Assembly (NCBI GenBank): GCA_032207245.1
Contig: CM063502.1
Location: forward strand, 137,137,498 to 137,201,497
Direction: 5' to 3'
Length of the DNA: 64,000 nucleotides
Source of the DNA: Pardosa pseudoannulata
Lineage: Eukaryota > Arthropoda > Arachnida > Araneae > Lycosidae
Position 1 is the stretch's first letter; every line of letters starts with the position of its first letter. Below are positions 12,322-26,001 of the stretch, piece after piece. A program made the position numbers and the translations under genes. A model generated the notes under the pieces. The model saw only the letters and a list, made by a program, of their open reading frames with translations. It made no database searches and was not told the origin of the DNA.

Positions 12322-14407
12322 TAAATTTCTATAAATCAATATTTTGATACAATGCAAAAGTATATAACAGAACTCCAAAAAATATCAGCAAAGTTGTAAT
12401 TACATACAGTACTCTAAATGGTTTTTTTTTCATCAGTTTTAAAATTTATTAAGTACAGTATAAAACTTACTTAAGAATTAACTTCCAGCTGATTTTTATA
12501 TACATTAGTGTGTGTAAAGAATGTGTGATATCTACACTTAGTTTCATGTCTAAATATGTATAAACACATAAAATTATCACATAAATATTAGATATGGATT
12601 TCGGTATGATAAAGAAATTAGATAAAACAGAAATGATTTAAGATATATCTTTGTTTTGCACTTGTTGTAAGCAAAGTATTTGAACAAATCATAAAAGAAA
12701 AACAGATAATTGGTAAACAAAGAAATCCCGGGAACTTTGTTCTTTGCCAGTCATATGCAATCATAATAGCAAATGAGAAATTTTATCAAAAGGGGTTTAG
12801 ACGTTGTCAAGTTGAAGGATAAGGATCGATAGAAAATGCCAGATGTGTCACAAGCAATACAAGCCGTAATCATTTGTTCCACCATGGCATATATAAAATA
12901 TTTAATGTATTCATCTCGTGTTCTTATCAATTTGCGAACAATATAATTACCCGTTTAATAATTTATTACGTGTCTGAAGATAAATCCTAAAAAGAAATAG
13001 AAATCTGTGTAAGCTCAAAACTTCGAAGGAAATAAATATATTCACAAACAATAAAACTTGGAAGTGCTGAAATTTCAAAATATCTTTTATGCGAGGATTA
13101 CGCATTTTTATGAAAGTGCGCAGGATTAAAGCGTCAAGGATTTCATCTGTAAATGTTAGATTCATTTGAATAATTACTTTTTAAACCTTATTTATTTCGG
13201 GGCATTTGCATATGTTAATCTATTAGTTTAGATATTTCGCTTATCATTCAATCTTTTTCTTCAAGTGCAGTGGTTAAATAATTTTTTTATATAATTCTGA
13301 ACTAGATGCCTTATTTACTTCGAGATACTTTATTATTTTCTAATCAGTTAAGTGATAAGGGTTTAAAAGTGGGCAGAGGATTTGGGGTATTATAAAACGA
13401 ACTCAGTCAGTTATAAAAATAAAGTGATATTGTAGCTTAATATAAATTTGACAGTTGTTTCCAAAGCTAAAAATGCTTCTTGAAGGATTTTACGATGCTT
13501 ATTTCTATTTCGAATATTTGTGAAAAGATGAAAAATTCCTTGAAATTCTTCTTAGAATGATCTTTTTTTTTTACTTTGCAAAAGACATTTTTCGCTTTCT
13601 GATATTTTACATTTTATATATCGAATAATATCACTAAGCTTTTGAAATCGTGAAAATATCTTCAGAACTAGTTTTATAGAAAATAAAAGAATCCCTCATT
13701 TGATTCATAAAATTTACCGCCGAATATATTTTAAATAAATAAATTGAAAATAATATCTATTAGGGAACCTTTTAGAAAAATTTATAAGATTGAATTTTCT
13801 AATATTTTAAAGAAATTGCTTTATTGCAAAATAGGTGTTCAAACCAATTATAAGTTTGGTTACAGATTTATTTTAGCATTGTTACTAAATTTCAAATGTA
13901 CGATAAAAATAAAATTAAGAATATTAACTAAAATGTGCCTGTGTCTTGAAACATATAGCCATTTAACGGGATTTTTATTCATTATTGGTTAAAAGAAAAC
14001 CGGGAAAATAAAAATAAGTATCGATACCTTTGACACCTATACTTCAGTGTCCTGCTTTTGTGTTATAAAGTACTTTCGACAAAATAAACTTTATTCTAGT
14101 ATGTTACATAACAGCAGTATAGAAGTAGTAAAAGATTTTGGAAAAACAATTTTCTAGTGCTGAATAAACCGTAGCAAATGATTCTGAAAATTTAAGAGCC
14201 AGAAAGTAAATTTCCTTTTCTCCTTTAAAGGTTTAAACTTTGTATTATATCTTTGAAAATCTTGAAGAGTATAGTTGCTTAAAAATCTGTAAATACTGTA
14301 GTTTATTTAATGCGTAGAATATTAGAAAGTCGTACAACAGTTAAGAAGTATAAAATGGATTCATTTTAGTTAAGATCAAATTGTATTTCTATTCCTGTAG
14401 AATAAGC
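12321..14407 (+). other. AT-rich intron stretch, nothing recognised
   Basis: No conserved exon, transposon end or RNA gene was seen. Open frames of up to 82 codons are Ile/Leu/Lys/Phe-rich and look random. Confidence 0.5.
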
Positions 14408-14848
14408 CAACAATGTATTCTAAGTAGCACGTAATACCAATGTATCCTAAGTAGCTCGTAATACCAATGTATCCTAAGTAGCACGTAATACCAATGTATC
14501 CTAAGTAGCACGTATACAATGTCTTTTTAACCCCTTGTACTATTTTCACGAGTATGGCTTGTGAAGAAAATTTTAGACCAAACGTGAATAGCAAGAACCA
14601 AGCTCGTTGTTTGATTTCATATCAAACGTGAATATTATGAGTCAGACCTGTAATTGACAATTCGAGCCAAACATGAATATCACGAACTATACTCGTGGTC
14701 TTAATCTCGGGCCAAATGAAAACGCCTCAATGGGCTCTTATCTGTTCTTTATATGAATAGGTAAACACCTATTAGATACCTATCATGTACTATTTTATAT
14801 CAATCTTGTCTCCTAATTCAGTTTACGTGCTACTTAGGATACATTGTT
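14408..14848. mobile_element. Inverted-repeat element carrying a 27 bp minisatellite
   Basis: The left end begins CAACAATGTATTCTAAGTAG (14408 on). The right end (14848 leftward) reads CAACAATGTATCCTAAGTAG on the other strand, and the match continues through GCACGTAA. This gives near-identical terminal inverted repeats of about 28 bp around a 441 bp body. At the left end the terminal sequence is amplified as a 27 bp tandem repeat. The centre (about 14575-14710) holds a second, looser array of three roughly 45-50 bp units, each starting near CCAAACGTGAATA. No transposase is present, and no convincing target duplication was found. It fits a non-autonomous DNA transposon of unknown superfamily; a cruciform-forming satellite piece is the alternative. 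Confidence 0.55.
14411..14518. repeat. 27 bp minisatellite, four copies
   Basis: Units start at 14411, 14438, 14465 and 14492; each contains CAATGTATCCTAAGTAGCAC followed by GTAATAC. The first unit has one T/C difference, the second one A/T difference, and the last is one base short. The unit is the same sequence as the terminal inverted repeat of the surrounding element. A minus-strand open frame reads through it as repeated YLGYIGIT, which is an artefact of the 27 bp (9-codon) period. Confidence 0.9.
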
Positions 14849-16288
<1,440 letters not shown>

Positions 16289-16290
16289 AC

Positions 16291-16800
16291 TGAATTCTTA
16301 AAATATTAATAAAGACAACATTTTAAGATTTTTTTGATGCTTGATTCTGTAACGAAATGACTGTACTTCTACTCATATTTGAAAAGAGATAAAGTACATT
16401 ACGTGAGCTTATAAATTTTGATTTAATTCACCTTAATTGCATGCTGTTAGGGAACCTAAATTTTTTCTTTCATCAGGAATTTATTCATATCGTCCATGAA
16501 ACAAAATATAAATAATACTTAGTGTTGTGGTTTATGAAACTTTACATTTCGGTTTTACGAAACTACCTGTAATTTATTCTTCATTGAGTAACTAATGTTA
16601 GCTTTTACAATAATAAAAATGTATTTATTACACGACTCTATAAACTTTACTTATTTAGTAAAGGTATTAAATAGGTGGGATAGTAAATCTGCGACTGAAT
16701 TCTTAAAATCTATTAATAAAGACAAGCAAATTTGGAGCTAAGATTTGTATTTGAGCTTATATCCTGTAACGAAAATCAGCCTCCTACTTCTTCAATTGTA
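16291..16800. repeat. Diverged direct repeat pair (16291-16380, 16696-16790)
   Basis: TGAATTCTTAAAATATTAAT with AAAGACAA (16291 on) recurs as TGAATTCTTAAAATCTATTAAT with AAAGACAA (16696 on). Both are followed by a diverged run containing AAGATTTxT, GCTT and CTGTAACGAAA, then CTACTTCT. The copies are about 405 bp apart in the same orientation, beside the long (AT)n array. This is probably an old local duplication or two copies of one dispersed repeat. Confidence 0.6.
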
Positions 16801-17529
16801 CCACTACAAACGCCGTAGCAACTGTTGATTGACTTTATCGCATAGAGTTGTCATCTTGCGTGATTTACTGAGACCAAAGTTGCTTTTGTGGAAATGACAC
16901 TACCTTAAAAAGTCACAGTACCTATTCAATATATATTTTAGTAAAATACAAAATTGGGAATGTAATACTTTTAATATCTAAAGTAAATTTTGAAAATATT
17001 TAGTTTTAAAATTTTACATTTGATTAAAAATGTTCAAATAAATTCTGGATGATTTTTTTTATGAATTTCTAAAGAATATTTCTTAAAAATCAGCATTGTA
17101 TTTTACATACGTGTAATATTATATTTAATATACATTTTATTTGTGGGTATATGTGTAATGGGTGTTTTTTACCCTTTACAAACTTACAGTTACATTCATA
17201 TGAAATAGTCATTAAGCCATGAAAAAAACCCACCGAAATTTGAGAAAAATATAGATTTTAATGAAAGAATTCGTCTTTAACACTAGAACCGTAGGAATTT
17301 TAGTCTACCTAATGTGTGGAGCTGGGTTAAACCTACCCCTATTGATATGAATCCGTATTGTTATTCACAACGTACACTGTATTTATACGCAATGACATAT
17401 ATTGATTTTTAGACATTAAATTATAATAATTCATGAAAAAGCATGAAATACTATAATATTGAAAAGTATATACAGTTAGAAAAACATATAGACAACTTTA
17501 ATGGAATTATTAATATGTTGTTGTCAATT
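16801..17529 (+). other. AT-rich intron stretch with a possible piggyBac-like end
   Basis: The sequence TTAACACTAGAACCGTAGG at about 17278 starts with the TTAA tetranucleotide used as a piggyBac target and is followed by a less AT-rich run. No matching opposite end was found, so it stays a weak suggestion. The rest is unremarkable. Confidence 0.25.
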
Positions 17530-17865
17530 CTACTTGGAAGAACCAGCATGTGAGCCAGAAGCCACATGAATCAAGAGGAAGAAGTCCGTTATTTACTTGA
17601 GGATCACAGCTAGGATGAAAGAACATCTCAGCTCAAGTGGGTTCACGCAATTTTAGATGGAGAGACCAAGCAGGAGACACCCCATGCTAACCCCCCAGAT
17701 GTTATCGTTTGAGAAATTTCAGAACATTATGACCAAGAATATATTTTAAATGTCCCAATCACCACTAACGAACACGACGGACCTTATGCCTTCTCTAGCC
17801 ACAAACCCGCAACTCTCCAGTTGCCGAATGAGCTACCGGGATTCGCGTATTGCACTTCTAGTTGT
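17530..17865 (-). mobile_element. Possible old tRNA-derived SINE
   Basis: Read on the minus strand from about 17850, the sequence has a match to the polymerase III A box, TAGCTCATTCGG. About 28 bases later GGGTTTGTGGC resembles a degraded B box. It is followed by about 250 bp of moderately GC-rich body, unlike the AT-rich flanks. No target duplication was identified. It differs from the SINE family at 41-42 kb. An 84-codon plus-strand frame over its 5' end is not a gene. Confidence 0.35.
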
Positions 17866-18312
17866 AATAACTATATACATTAAAGGAATATCAAATAGTT
17901 TAAATATATATACTTTTTATGTCATGATTTTATTTTATTTTAACGACTCCATTGTTAATGGAATCCTAAAAAAAATTCAAAATATGGAATCATTCAAATA
18001 TTGAATCCCGTTTGAAATTTCCAATGTTTGTTCAAAATGTCGAGAGCTATAACTTCAGCTAATAAACGAAATTCCATTATTTTGATTACATTTTGTGTAG
18101 TGTCTCTTCTTAAGTTATTGCTTTTCGTTCAAAGTAAATTTAAATCTCATTGGACGAAATAACTGATTGTCCGCTTTTAATGAATGTTAGAAATTCTCAC
18201 ATACAAAGGATTCATTATTAAAAAATTTCATGAAACATCTTGAAATAAAAACGTTGTAGGTTAATTTTTTTCTGAGAATCTGTTAACTGGGTGATCTCTT
18301 GTATAACACAAT

Positions 18313-18445
18313 TTATGAGAAAAAGTAACATTGTTGCATAAACTGCAACATTGTTATGAAAGCTAATAATGATTCCAAAGGTTACACAATCTGATTTTTT
18401 AATTAGAGAATTACTTGCAAGTGGTCAAAGTGATGGCGACACGTT
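18313..18445 (+). repeat. Direct repeat copy 1 (partner 19493-19625)
   Basis: The core GAAAGCTAATAATGATTCCA and AAGGTTACACAATCTGATTT is followed by TTAGAGAAT and GGTCAAAGTGATGGCGACACG. The partner 1.18 kb downstream keeps the same order and orientation with scattered changes and small gaps. The match stops sharply after the ACACGT end. Confidence 0.75.
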
Positions 18446-18941
18446 AGCTATTAAATAAATTCAGGATTTGATGGATTTTTAAAGTGTCGTCAAACAAACA
18501 CAAAACCCCTAATAAAAAGATTTAAATTAGTGCATGCTATTATAAACTAAAGATGTTGATAGCGTTAGTATTATTTTTATTATTTTTTATAATTAAATGT
18601 ATATTTAGTAGAACCTTGATTTATAATATCTGCATTATTTGCTTTTCCGTCATGATCGTGCGTTTTGTTTGGTATCAAATTTACCCCTATGTGAGCATTG
18701 TAAATTCTTTCCTAAATTCATCGTCCAAGGATTCTTTGTACTCTCGAATCTGTCATTCAAACATTAAGAAGCTTTCTCTTGGCCGTTCCATAATAGTCCG
18801 TTTATAGATTTAAAGATAACGGGAGAAATGAAATTATTTGTTGCTAATAAAAGTAGTGTTATGTGGGTGGTAAAAAGATTTCTAGCTCATCGGTGAGACA
18901 TTCTGGCATACATTCTGGCTCATCTGGCGTCATGAGTTAGA

Positions 18942-18993
18942 TTACTAAGCCTCTGATGGTCTAGGAAATCCTAGACCATCAGAGGCTTAGTAA
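18942..18993. repeat. Exact 52 bp palindrome
   Basis: The 25-base arm at 18942-18966 begins TTACTAAGCCTCTGATGGTC. It is followed by a 2-base AA spacer, then its exact reverse complement (18969-18993). The arm is GC-balanced, unlike the surroundings, so this is not a chance AT palindrome. It lies between the two copies of the direct repeat at 18.3 and 19.5 kb. It could be a cruciform or RNA hairpin, a palindromic insertion, or an assembly fold-back. Confidence 0.9.
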
Positions 18994-19492
18994 CCCAACC
19001 ACTGCAGGTCAGGTAACAGTGGAAGCACCATTCTACTGACCAGAAGCAATATGAAGAGAAATGAGAATAGAGAGTTTAAATGAAACCTGACTCAGTACTG
19101 AGGTTTCCTGAAGTCCACAGAATTTTATCGAAGCTAAAATCCTTTATATAAGTGTATATTGAGCGATGGTACATTTGTACAGTTAAAGTGTTATATGCCT
19201 ATTCTTCTCAGCTAGTCAATGAGTTTAAGTTATACTTTATACTTTCAATTAATCTAGTAAATAATTTATTCATAATTACATATAATGCCGAAATTTTATA
19301 TATATTTTTCGTATTAAAAGTTTTCCACGACTGTCCCATAAGAAAACGATGGCTCAATGCTCTACTGATAATATATAAGAGTAGAGGGATTCTGATATTT
19401 TGTTTTACAAAATAAGTGAGATAATAGTACTTATCAAGACTAGCAATAATCACCATAGCACATACGGTGTCATTCGACACAAAGAGTTTGAA

Positions 19493-19625
19493 AAGAGTAA
19501 AATTAGAATGTCAACCTTAAACTACAACATTTTGTGAAAGCTAATAATGATTCCAAAGGTAACACAATCTGATTTATTACTTAGAGAAATACTTTAAAGT
19601 GCTCAAAGCGATGGTGACACGTGTT
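19493..19625 (+). repeat. Direct repeat copy 2 (partner 18313-18445)
   Basis: Shares GAAAGCTAATAATGATTCCA, AAGGTAACACAATCTGATTT, TTAGAGAAAT and GCTCAAAGCGATGGTGACACG with copy 1. It has no TG..CA ends or other LTR marks. Confidence 0.75.
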
Positions 19626-20916
19626 GTTGCATACATCATGTTTCAGACGTTGTTATCAAGGTATTACTTTGAAGCATTGATGTGCATTTTTAAAGGACAA
19701 CATTCGATCTCATTGGCTTTCAATTGATTTTATTAATAAACCTGCTGCTACTTTTCACTGGAACTGCGCATGTAGAAAATGCTTGATATTCTTGCTTATT
19801 TATATTGTTGTCTCGCAATGTGTGGAATGTTCCCAAAGAAAATATTGCTTGTAATGGTTGGTAATATTAACAGTCTTTTCTTGTAAAAATAAATTAGACT
19901 TTTCCGGTATATAAATAAATATATACAGGATAAGTCTAATTTATTACATATGTTAAGACTTAAAATTGAAAAGAGAAGACATTTTACAAGAGTTACTGTT
20001 ATTTTTTATTTCCACAAAAGTTACTATAGAAAAGGAAAATAAAAAAGTTTATTAAATTGAACATTCTAGAATTGCTAGTTACCTGAAGAAACCGATCTTC
20101 ACATAGTATTTTTATACTTAATACGCAATTTGCTTAAGTCACGAGCATTTTATTCTTTCTGTTTTTGCTACATTTAAAGAAATTTAAATCGATCACGAAA
20201 TGGGACTCTAATTCCCAGCAAAGTTATTCATAGCATCAATTTACCTTTTTTCGCCTCTCGTAATGTAATTGGATAAAGCAAATCCAGACACAGGAGCTAA
20301 TATGTTCAAATCATATAACTGACTATAATATTCTTATACTTTTTTTTATCTGAAAGAAAATTAGGAATAAAGGAATTCTGTAGACATCTGCTAATAGAAT
20401 TATCTTAACTAACATTGAATATGAAACAGTTGTTTGTTGTGCTATTTTTTCTTAATTTTATGTGTTTGTTATATTTGAGCACGCAAACTTACACATACAC
20501 ACACTATACAATGACGCAAAAAGGACATTAAAAAGGTTTAGATAAAAGAATCCTAATGTCTCAGATTGCCAATTATTTTTAGTTTATGGGACTTTCTTTA
20601 TATTGAATACTTAATATTTTTTTACATATTTTATTACATTTAATATATTCACTTAAATAGTAGCTCTTTTCTATATATAAGTAAAAATTAATTTCATTCA
20701 CATTTACAAAATGTTTTATATCTTGAAACACGAATGACGTAAATTTCAAATATAGTAGTAACATAACTGTATACTTAATAACTCTTTATAACTCATTCAA
20801 ATATTCCATAAATTCTTAATCCTGTGAAAAATTCTATGGAAAATAAAATGTACCTTTTTTTAAAGAAATATTAATTTAAATAATTCACTCAAAAGTGTTT
20901 ATTTCAATGCATTGAT
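19626..20916 (+). other. AT-rich intron stretch, nothing recognised
   Basis: No repeats or exons recognised beyond short AT-rich open frames. Confidence 0.5.
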
Positions 20917-20995
20917 TTAAAGTGCTACGGTCAATCTTTTTGTAACGCAAGGACTAATAAAAGACTGGGGCCTACAGCTTAAAGCCGATTGCAAA
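20917..20995 (-). mobile_element. Truncated copy of the 41-kb SINE family (3' part)
   Basis: The plus strand reads GTGCTACGGTCAAT, then GACTGGGGCCTACAGCTTAA with AGCCGATT. This is the reverse complement of the 3' half of the SINE at 41480-41653. The tRNA-like head is missing. A diverged, 5'-truncated inverted copy. Confidence 0.65.
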
Positions 20996-23900
20996 TGGTA
21001 ACCAATGATATTAAAAAACATATACTATTTTCTAAAAGGCAGTAACCCACTGTTCGACCATTTATCTCACCAGTGAATATCAATAGTAGCACAATGATGA
21101 ACAATGTTGTATGTATGAGACTGGTTTAATTAAATGCGACTGGTTAAATTGCAACTTATATCATGGATTTATATTTAAGCCATCTAAGCCTATGATATAC
21201 ATTTAAACTAAACCATTCACATTTAAAATATAATTTTTCTCATTAACGCATAAACACTGATTCGTTGGATGAGTTGTGGTCAATATTTTGCATTAAGATG
21301 GCAAATTATATTTACTGAAATACTGTTACTTAAGAGAATGTATCATCCCAAATATGGTCGAAATAGCAATGTATTAGTATTATAATTAGATGAAATTTTC
21401 TTTCTACACAGGCATGGAAAATTTAAATTTTTTTTTTATTACTTCAAAATTATTTATGCATATGATTTCATTTGTAGAAGCTTTAACAAATAGTAACTTT
21501 AAATTTTTTCTCCTTGTTTATTCTCACTTTAACTTCTTGATTCGAACTAGTAAGAGTGTTTTCATATTTAACACTCCGAAAGCGCCTCGTTTCTTGCGAC
21601 ATCGGACGCGCTATACGTTGTAGCTATGTCTTTGTTCTAGATGATTTCTTTTGATTTGTATTACTTCAAATGTTTTATTTTTGTTCTATTTAAATCAAAG
21701 ATGATACACGGGGAAATTTTCTTTCTTATCTATTTTTATTTACAAATGATGATATGTACTATAAATAATGCTTTTTAATAAATTATATAAAGTTGCAATT
21801 AATGTAGAATAAAATATTAAAATGCCACAGTTTATCACAAAATAATAAATATAACTTAAAAATACATGACATAGGAGGGAAAAAGTAAATCTATTTTCAT
21901 AGCTGTTTAGAATCGGCTGTAAGTAGCAGTTATCGATATTATTAGCTCTCATGTCGCAAAACATTAAACAAAGGTCTAAACCAAACCAAATCCATTCCGA
22001 ATTTAAGCCCAGTTTTAAGCTGTACATTGCTGACTCATCATTAATGTATTTTTCAAACAAAAATATTCATTGCATTTTATGCAGGAATACTGTGTCAATC
22101 AGAACCTCTATTTACTTGGCATTTATTACACCGTTTGCGTTAATTTGAGGCATTTCAAACATTTGCGTATTTTTCTTCTCCAGTAGTTGGTCTGAAGTTT
22201 CGTTGCAAAGTGACTTGATTCATCCTTTTCATCGCTAAATAAAAATTAGTGGATTATTTCAAGGTGTTTTTGCATTCAACTATATAAGTTTTAGCAATCA
22301 TCATGGGAAAAATAAGTCAATATTCAGGAAAATTTAGAACTACCATAAAGTATCAAGCAACGAACGTTTTGCTACTATCACCGAAACACAAAATTTAATG
22401 TAAGATAACAAGAAATATTCCTAGACTGTACTGGTAATTATTTCAATCTAGTACAGTAAATAAACAATTGGAGAGATACTAATAAGGTCAAGAAAAAGGT
22501 CAAGTAAAAAAATTTTCTTTGTAAAAAGCAAACATGTTTGCGGCACATACAACTGACATATCATATCCAATTAATATGCAGTTCTGAACATTAGTACTGT
22601 ATCCAATCTAATTTAGACATCACACAGCTAACATTAAAAAAGTAAAATGAATGTTCGATTTATAGATCAAGGGTTTCAAAAGTCGATAAGCTTTAATCTT
22701 CCACGATTGAAGACATATGAAACAGCAATAATTGCTTTCAAAAATGTGCACAACTATTATAACTCTATAATAGATCAGAGAAAATGGATATCTTAAGAAA
22801 ATTATGCATTTCAGATTTAAAACAAAATACTCAAAATACCATTTTGGGAAGTAAAACCTACTATATATATTAAAAGGTGATAAATGTGTATTATATATAT
22901 AATTCCATAGAGTTCCTCTAAATCTGCTACAATTTAACTGAATCTTCGCTTTAACAGGCCGTAATTAGCCTCAGTAAGTAAAAAGTAAGCAAAAAAATAA
23001 CTGAAAATACCGCATTTATGTATCTTAAGCATCAGAAATAAATTTATACTATGTAGAACAATAGAATACTTCCACTGATGCGATAATTTAAAAAAAATCG
23101 CAACATTATGCAACGAGTCTCCGTTCTTTCGGCATAACAGAAGAAAAAATATTATGTAAAAATTCCTACTGATGATATGTAAAATTTTTTATAATAAACT
23201 GACATTTAATAAATATTTACTTTAACTATGAAAAAGTGTATTTCCATCAATTAGATTATTTTTTTTTTGAAATTATCCGTTTTAATAGGAATTTCGCTTA
23301 ACCGCCTAAACCAGAGTCCCATTTGGGTCACTTAGGAGGTATTTTACAGTTATAACTCGCCTTTCCCACAGGAATAAAAGTCACATATTATTTGAAAACA
23401 TAAATTTTTAAATATTCTTGTTATACAAGTCTTTAAAAAATTAATAAATAGTTCTGGGCACTAATTTTCTGAATGGTGGGAGTATCATCCTCTTTTGCAT
23501 AGTTAAATTATTCACATATATCACATATATTAAAAAAATTGCTTATAGAATTTTAAATATTAAGTAATGTTACAAATATAGTAGTACGACTTATTTATGT
23601 ATTTAAATATGCATTACTTTTTCTTTACACAATTAATTTATTCAAAAACACAATGTGTTCCTTTCTTCAAGATAATAGCTTTATCGTAAGTAAAACATAC
23701 ATGAACACATAGTTAATTACTTTGAGACTTTTATTCCAAAATTGGGCATGCAAACATAATATAGAAACAAGATATCAGTGCTTATAGGTCAGAACTGCTT
23801 TAAGAGACCACAGTATCACTAGCAGTTTCTTCTATAAAAAATAAACATTAAATTAGCTCTCCCATTATTCAACGTCTCTATCGAACCACTGGCTGTCATC

Positions 23901-25012
23901 TCTGCTTTAGACAGGTAGATGAAAAACTAATTACTTTGTGAAACTGTGTCTTATGGAGTAATCACCTCCTGCCGTCGAAAAAGCATGATTTTTGTAACTT
24001 CTGTAAAATCGATAGAGGCATGTTTACATAAACGCTTAAGGTATTATTCTAGTAATTTATTTTGACAATTTCTTGCGTAAATGTTTGAGTTGTTTTAGTT
24101 TTGGATATTTATCAATGTAAAGATGTGGCATAAATATCTCAAGTCTTGTTAAGTTAAATAATATGAATATAATCCTTTACCTACACATGCGATTAAAAAC
24201 TGATGATTTATTTCAATAACTTGTCTTTTGAGTAAATAATTCTGTAATAAGACAAGACATTTTCAGAGCGAGAAACTATTCATATTTTTTATTCTGATAT
24301 GCTGCATCAGTTCTATTATATTAATAAATATAAATATAGTAGTAATAAATATAGTATAGCCATACGAAGGAAAAGTACAGTAGATGTATTTTTAGAGTAA
24401 TACGTTTTTATTGATAAACATTTTGCAAGTAAAAAGTTTTAAACTGGCTAAAACTTTTAAGAATTTTCAAACACGATTATTTTTAAGCTACCAATTGTTA
24501 CTTATTAGATTAGTATCTCGAGCCATATAAAATAAGGTTACACCATCACAACTGTGACATGTGAAATTTTGTACATGTGGTACTTCATGTTTGAAAGGCT
24601 ATTTTAAGCATATTTCCTTACTAAGTCAAATGTTGGTTGCTTGACTGGCTGGTTTAAGATCGTCTTTATCCCAACTCAAGACGACCTTTTGGTTAAAATA
24701 ATAAAATCACTTTATTTTGTTATACACTAATGATAAATACATCAGGCGATATTAAAATTTCTATTTTTCTGTTAATAGCATACTGTTAAAAGTCCAACTG
24801 ACTCACACTCATTCAACGCATCAAAAATCTGAATTATCTTCTAGGATAAACGGCAGTTATTAATAATTGGTAATTTTATTTCAAAATTAAATTAAGGATA
24901 GAAGATCTAAACCATTTTGTGATCACTAGTAATTCACAATTGTGAGTTTAAATCTGTTCCTTACTACATATGAATGACACATTCTGATAAATGCAATTGA
25001 ATTTATTTGAGA
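20996..25012 (+). other. AT-rich intron stretch, nothing recognised
   Basis: Four kilobases with no supported gene. The longest frame (106 codons, minus strand, 22060-21740) is Tyr/Leu/Ile/Phe-rich with no domain. A moderately GC patch at 23860-24000 is not identified. Confidence 0.5.
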
Positions 25013-26001
25013 TTTTAGAGCAGGGGTAGGCAACGCGGCGCCCGCGTGCGCCATGGCGTCCCCGATTGATTTTTAATGCGCCCTCGCTGGACTAATGTAA
25101 ATGTATGATATGCAGAGCGATTTACTTACTCTTGTCAAACGGCGATATACAGCAAGTAGTCAGTTGAGTTTAGGATTGTGTATAGATTAGCAGTTTGCTA
25201 ACCTTGAGCGTATCTAATAACACACACGTATTTTTTGTTAGTGTGTGATGGTATTTCGAATAGACCACGCGTAGACCATGCATTTAAAACTACCAAGTAA
25301 TCCGAAATAATTCTTTTCTCTCAAAACCCTTCATGGATAAATGTAAAAGAAAAAGAACATATTATTTTAACGATCAATGGGAACATCTATATTGTTTCGT
25401 TGATTACAAAGGGAAGTGTATTTGTTTGTTGTGTAATAATAGTGTTGCGATTCCCAAGAAAAGTAATACTGAACGACATTTTAAGACCGTTCATACCAAT
25501 GTTGATAGTGACTATCCAAAGAACTCTGAAATTAGAAGGAAAAAAATTATTTCTTTAAAATCTTCAATAACTAACCAGCAAAGTTTTTTTACTAAACCAC
25601 TGCAATAACATAAAGCAGCAACGATCGCGTCATATAAAATATCGCATTTGCTAGCTAAGAATAAAAAAACATTTACAGATGGAGAAATAGTGAAAGAAGA
25701 CATGTTAGAAGCTGCTGATTCCCTTTTTGAAGAATTTAAAAATAAAAAAGAAATAGTTTTAGCTATAAACACGTTGCAATCCCCAATTATAAGAAACGAG
25801 CTGAAAACATGGACACCCAAGTTTCACACTGAATTATATGTATCATTATGTATGCAACCAACAAAATAAAGTTATAAAAAATCTGTTTTTTTTATGCCTA
25901 TTTATACCTGTTAATTATCTGTAAAATATGCGCCCTAGGTGATTTTCAAATTTAGTACTGCGCCCTTAAGGACAAACAGGTTGCCGACCCCTGTTTTAGA
26001 G
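25013..26001 (+). mobile_element. Internally deleted hAT DNA transposon with 8 bp TSD
   Basis: The element (25021-25993, 973 bp) starts CAGGGGTAGGCAAC and ends GTTGCCGACCCCTG, a 14 bp terminal inverted repeat with one mismatch. It is flanked by TTTTAGAG at 25013-25020 and 25994-26001, an 8 bp target duplication as hAT elements make. It encodes the N-terminal part of a transposase but lacks the long catalytic core, so it is a non-autonomous deletion derivative. The intact 8 bp duplication and single early stop suggest a fairly young copy. Confidence 0.92.
25333..25869 (+). pseudogene. hAT transposase remnant, BED finger, core deleted
   Basis: One reading frame runs from ATG 25333 to TAA 25869, interrupted only by a TAA at 25606-25608. 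The N-terminal part has a BED-type zinc finger with Cys31, Cys34, His49 and His54. The part after the stop (HKAATIASYK, FTDGEIVK, MLEAADSLFEEFKNK) resembles the conserved N-terminal region of ZBED5 / GTF2IRD2-like hAT proteins. It then jumps to a short Trp- and Pro-containing tail. The RNase H-like catalytic domain and hAT dimerisation region, normally several hundred residues, are absent. The relation to that protein group is from family knowledge; no search was run. Confidence 0.8.

Noticed and set aside
14376..14594. Minus-strand protein with YLGYIGIT repeats
   Set aside because: The repeat arises from the 27 bp minisatellite, whose length is a multiple of three.
21740..22060. 106-codon minus-strand frame
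   Set aside because: Low-complexity Tyr/Leu/Ile/Phe composition typical of AT-rich non-coding DNA; no motif and an overlapping opposed frame.
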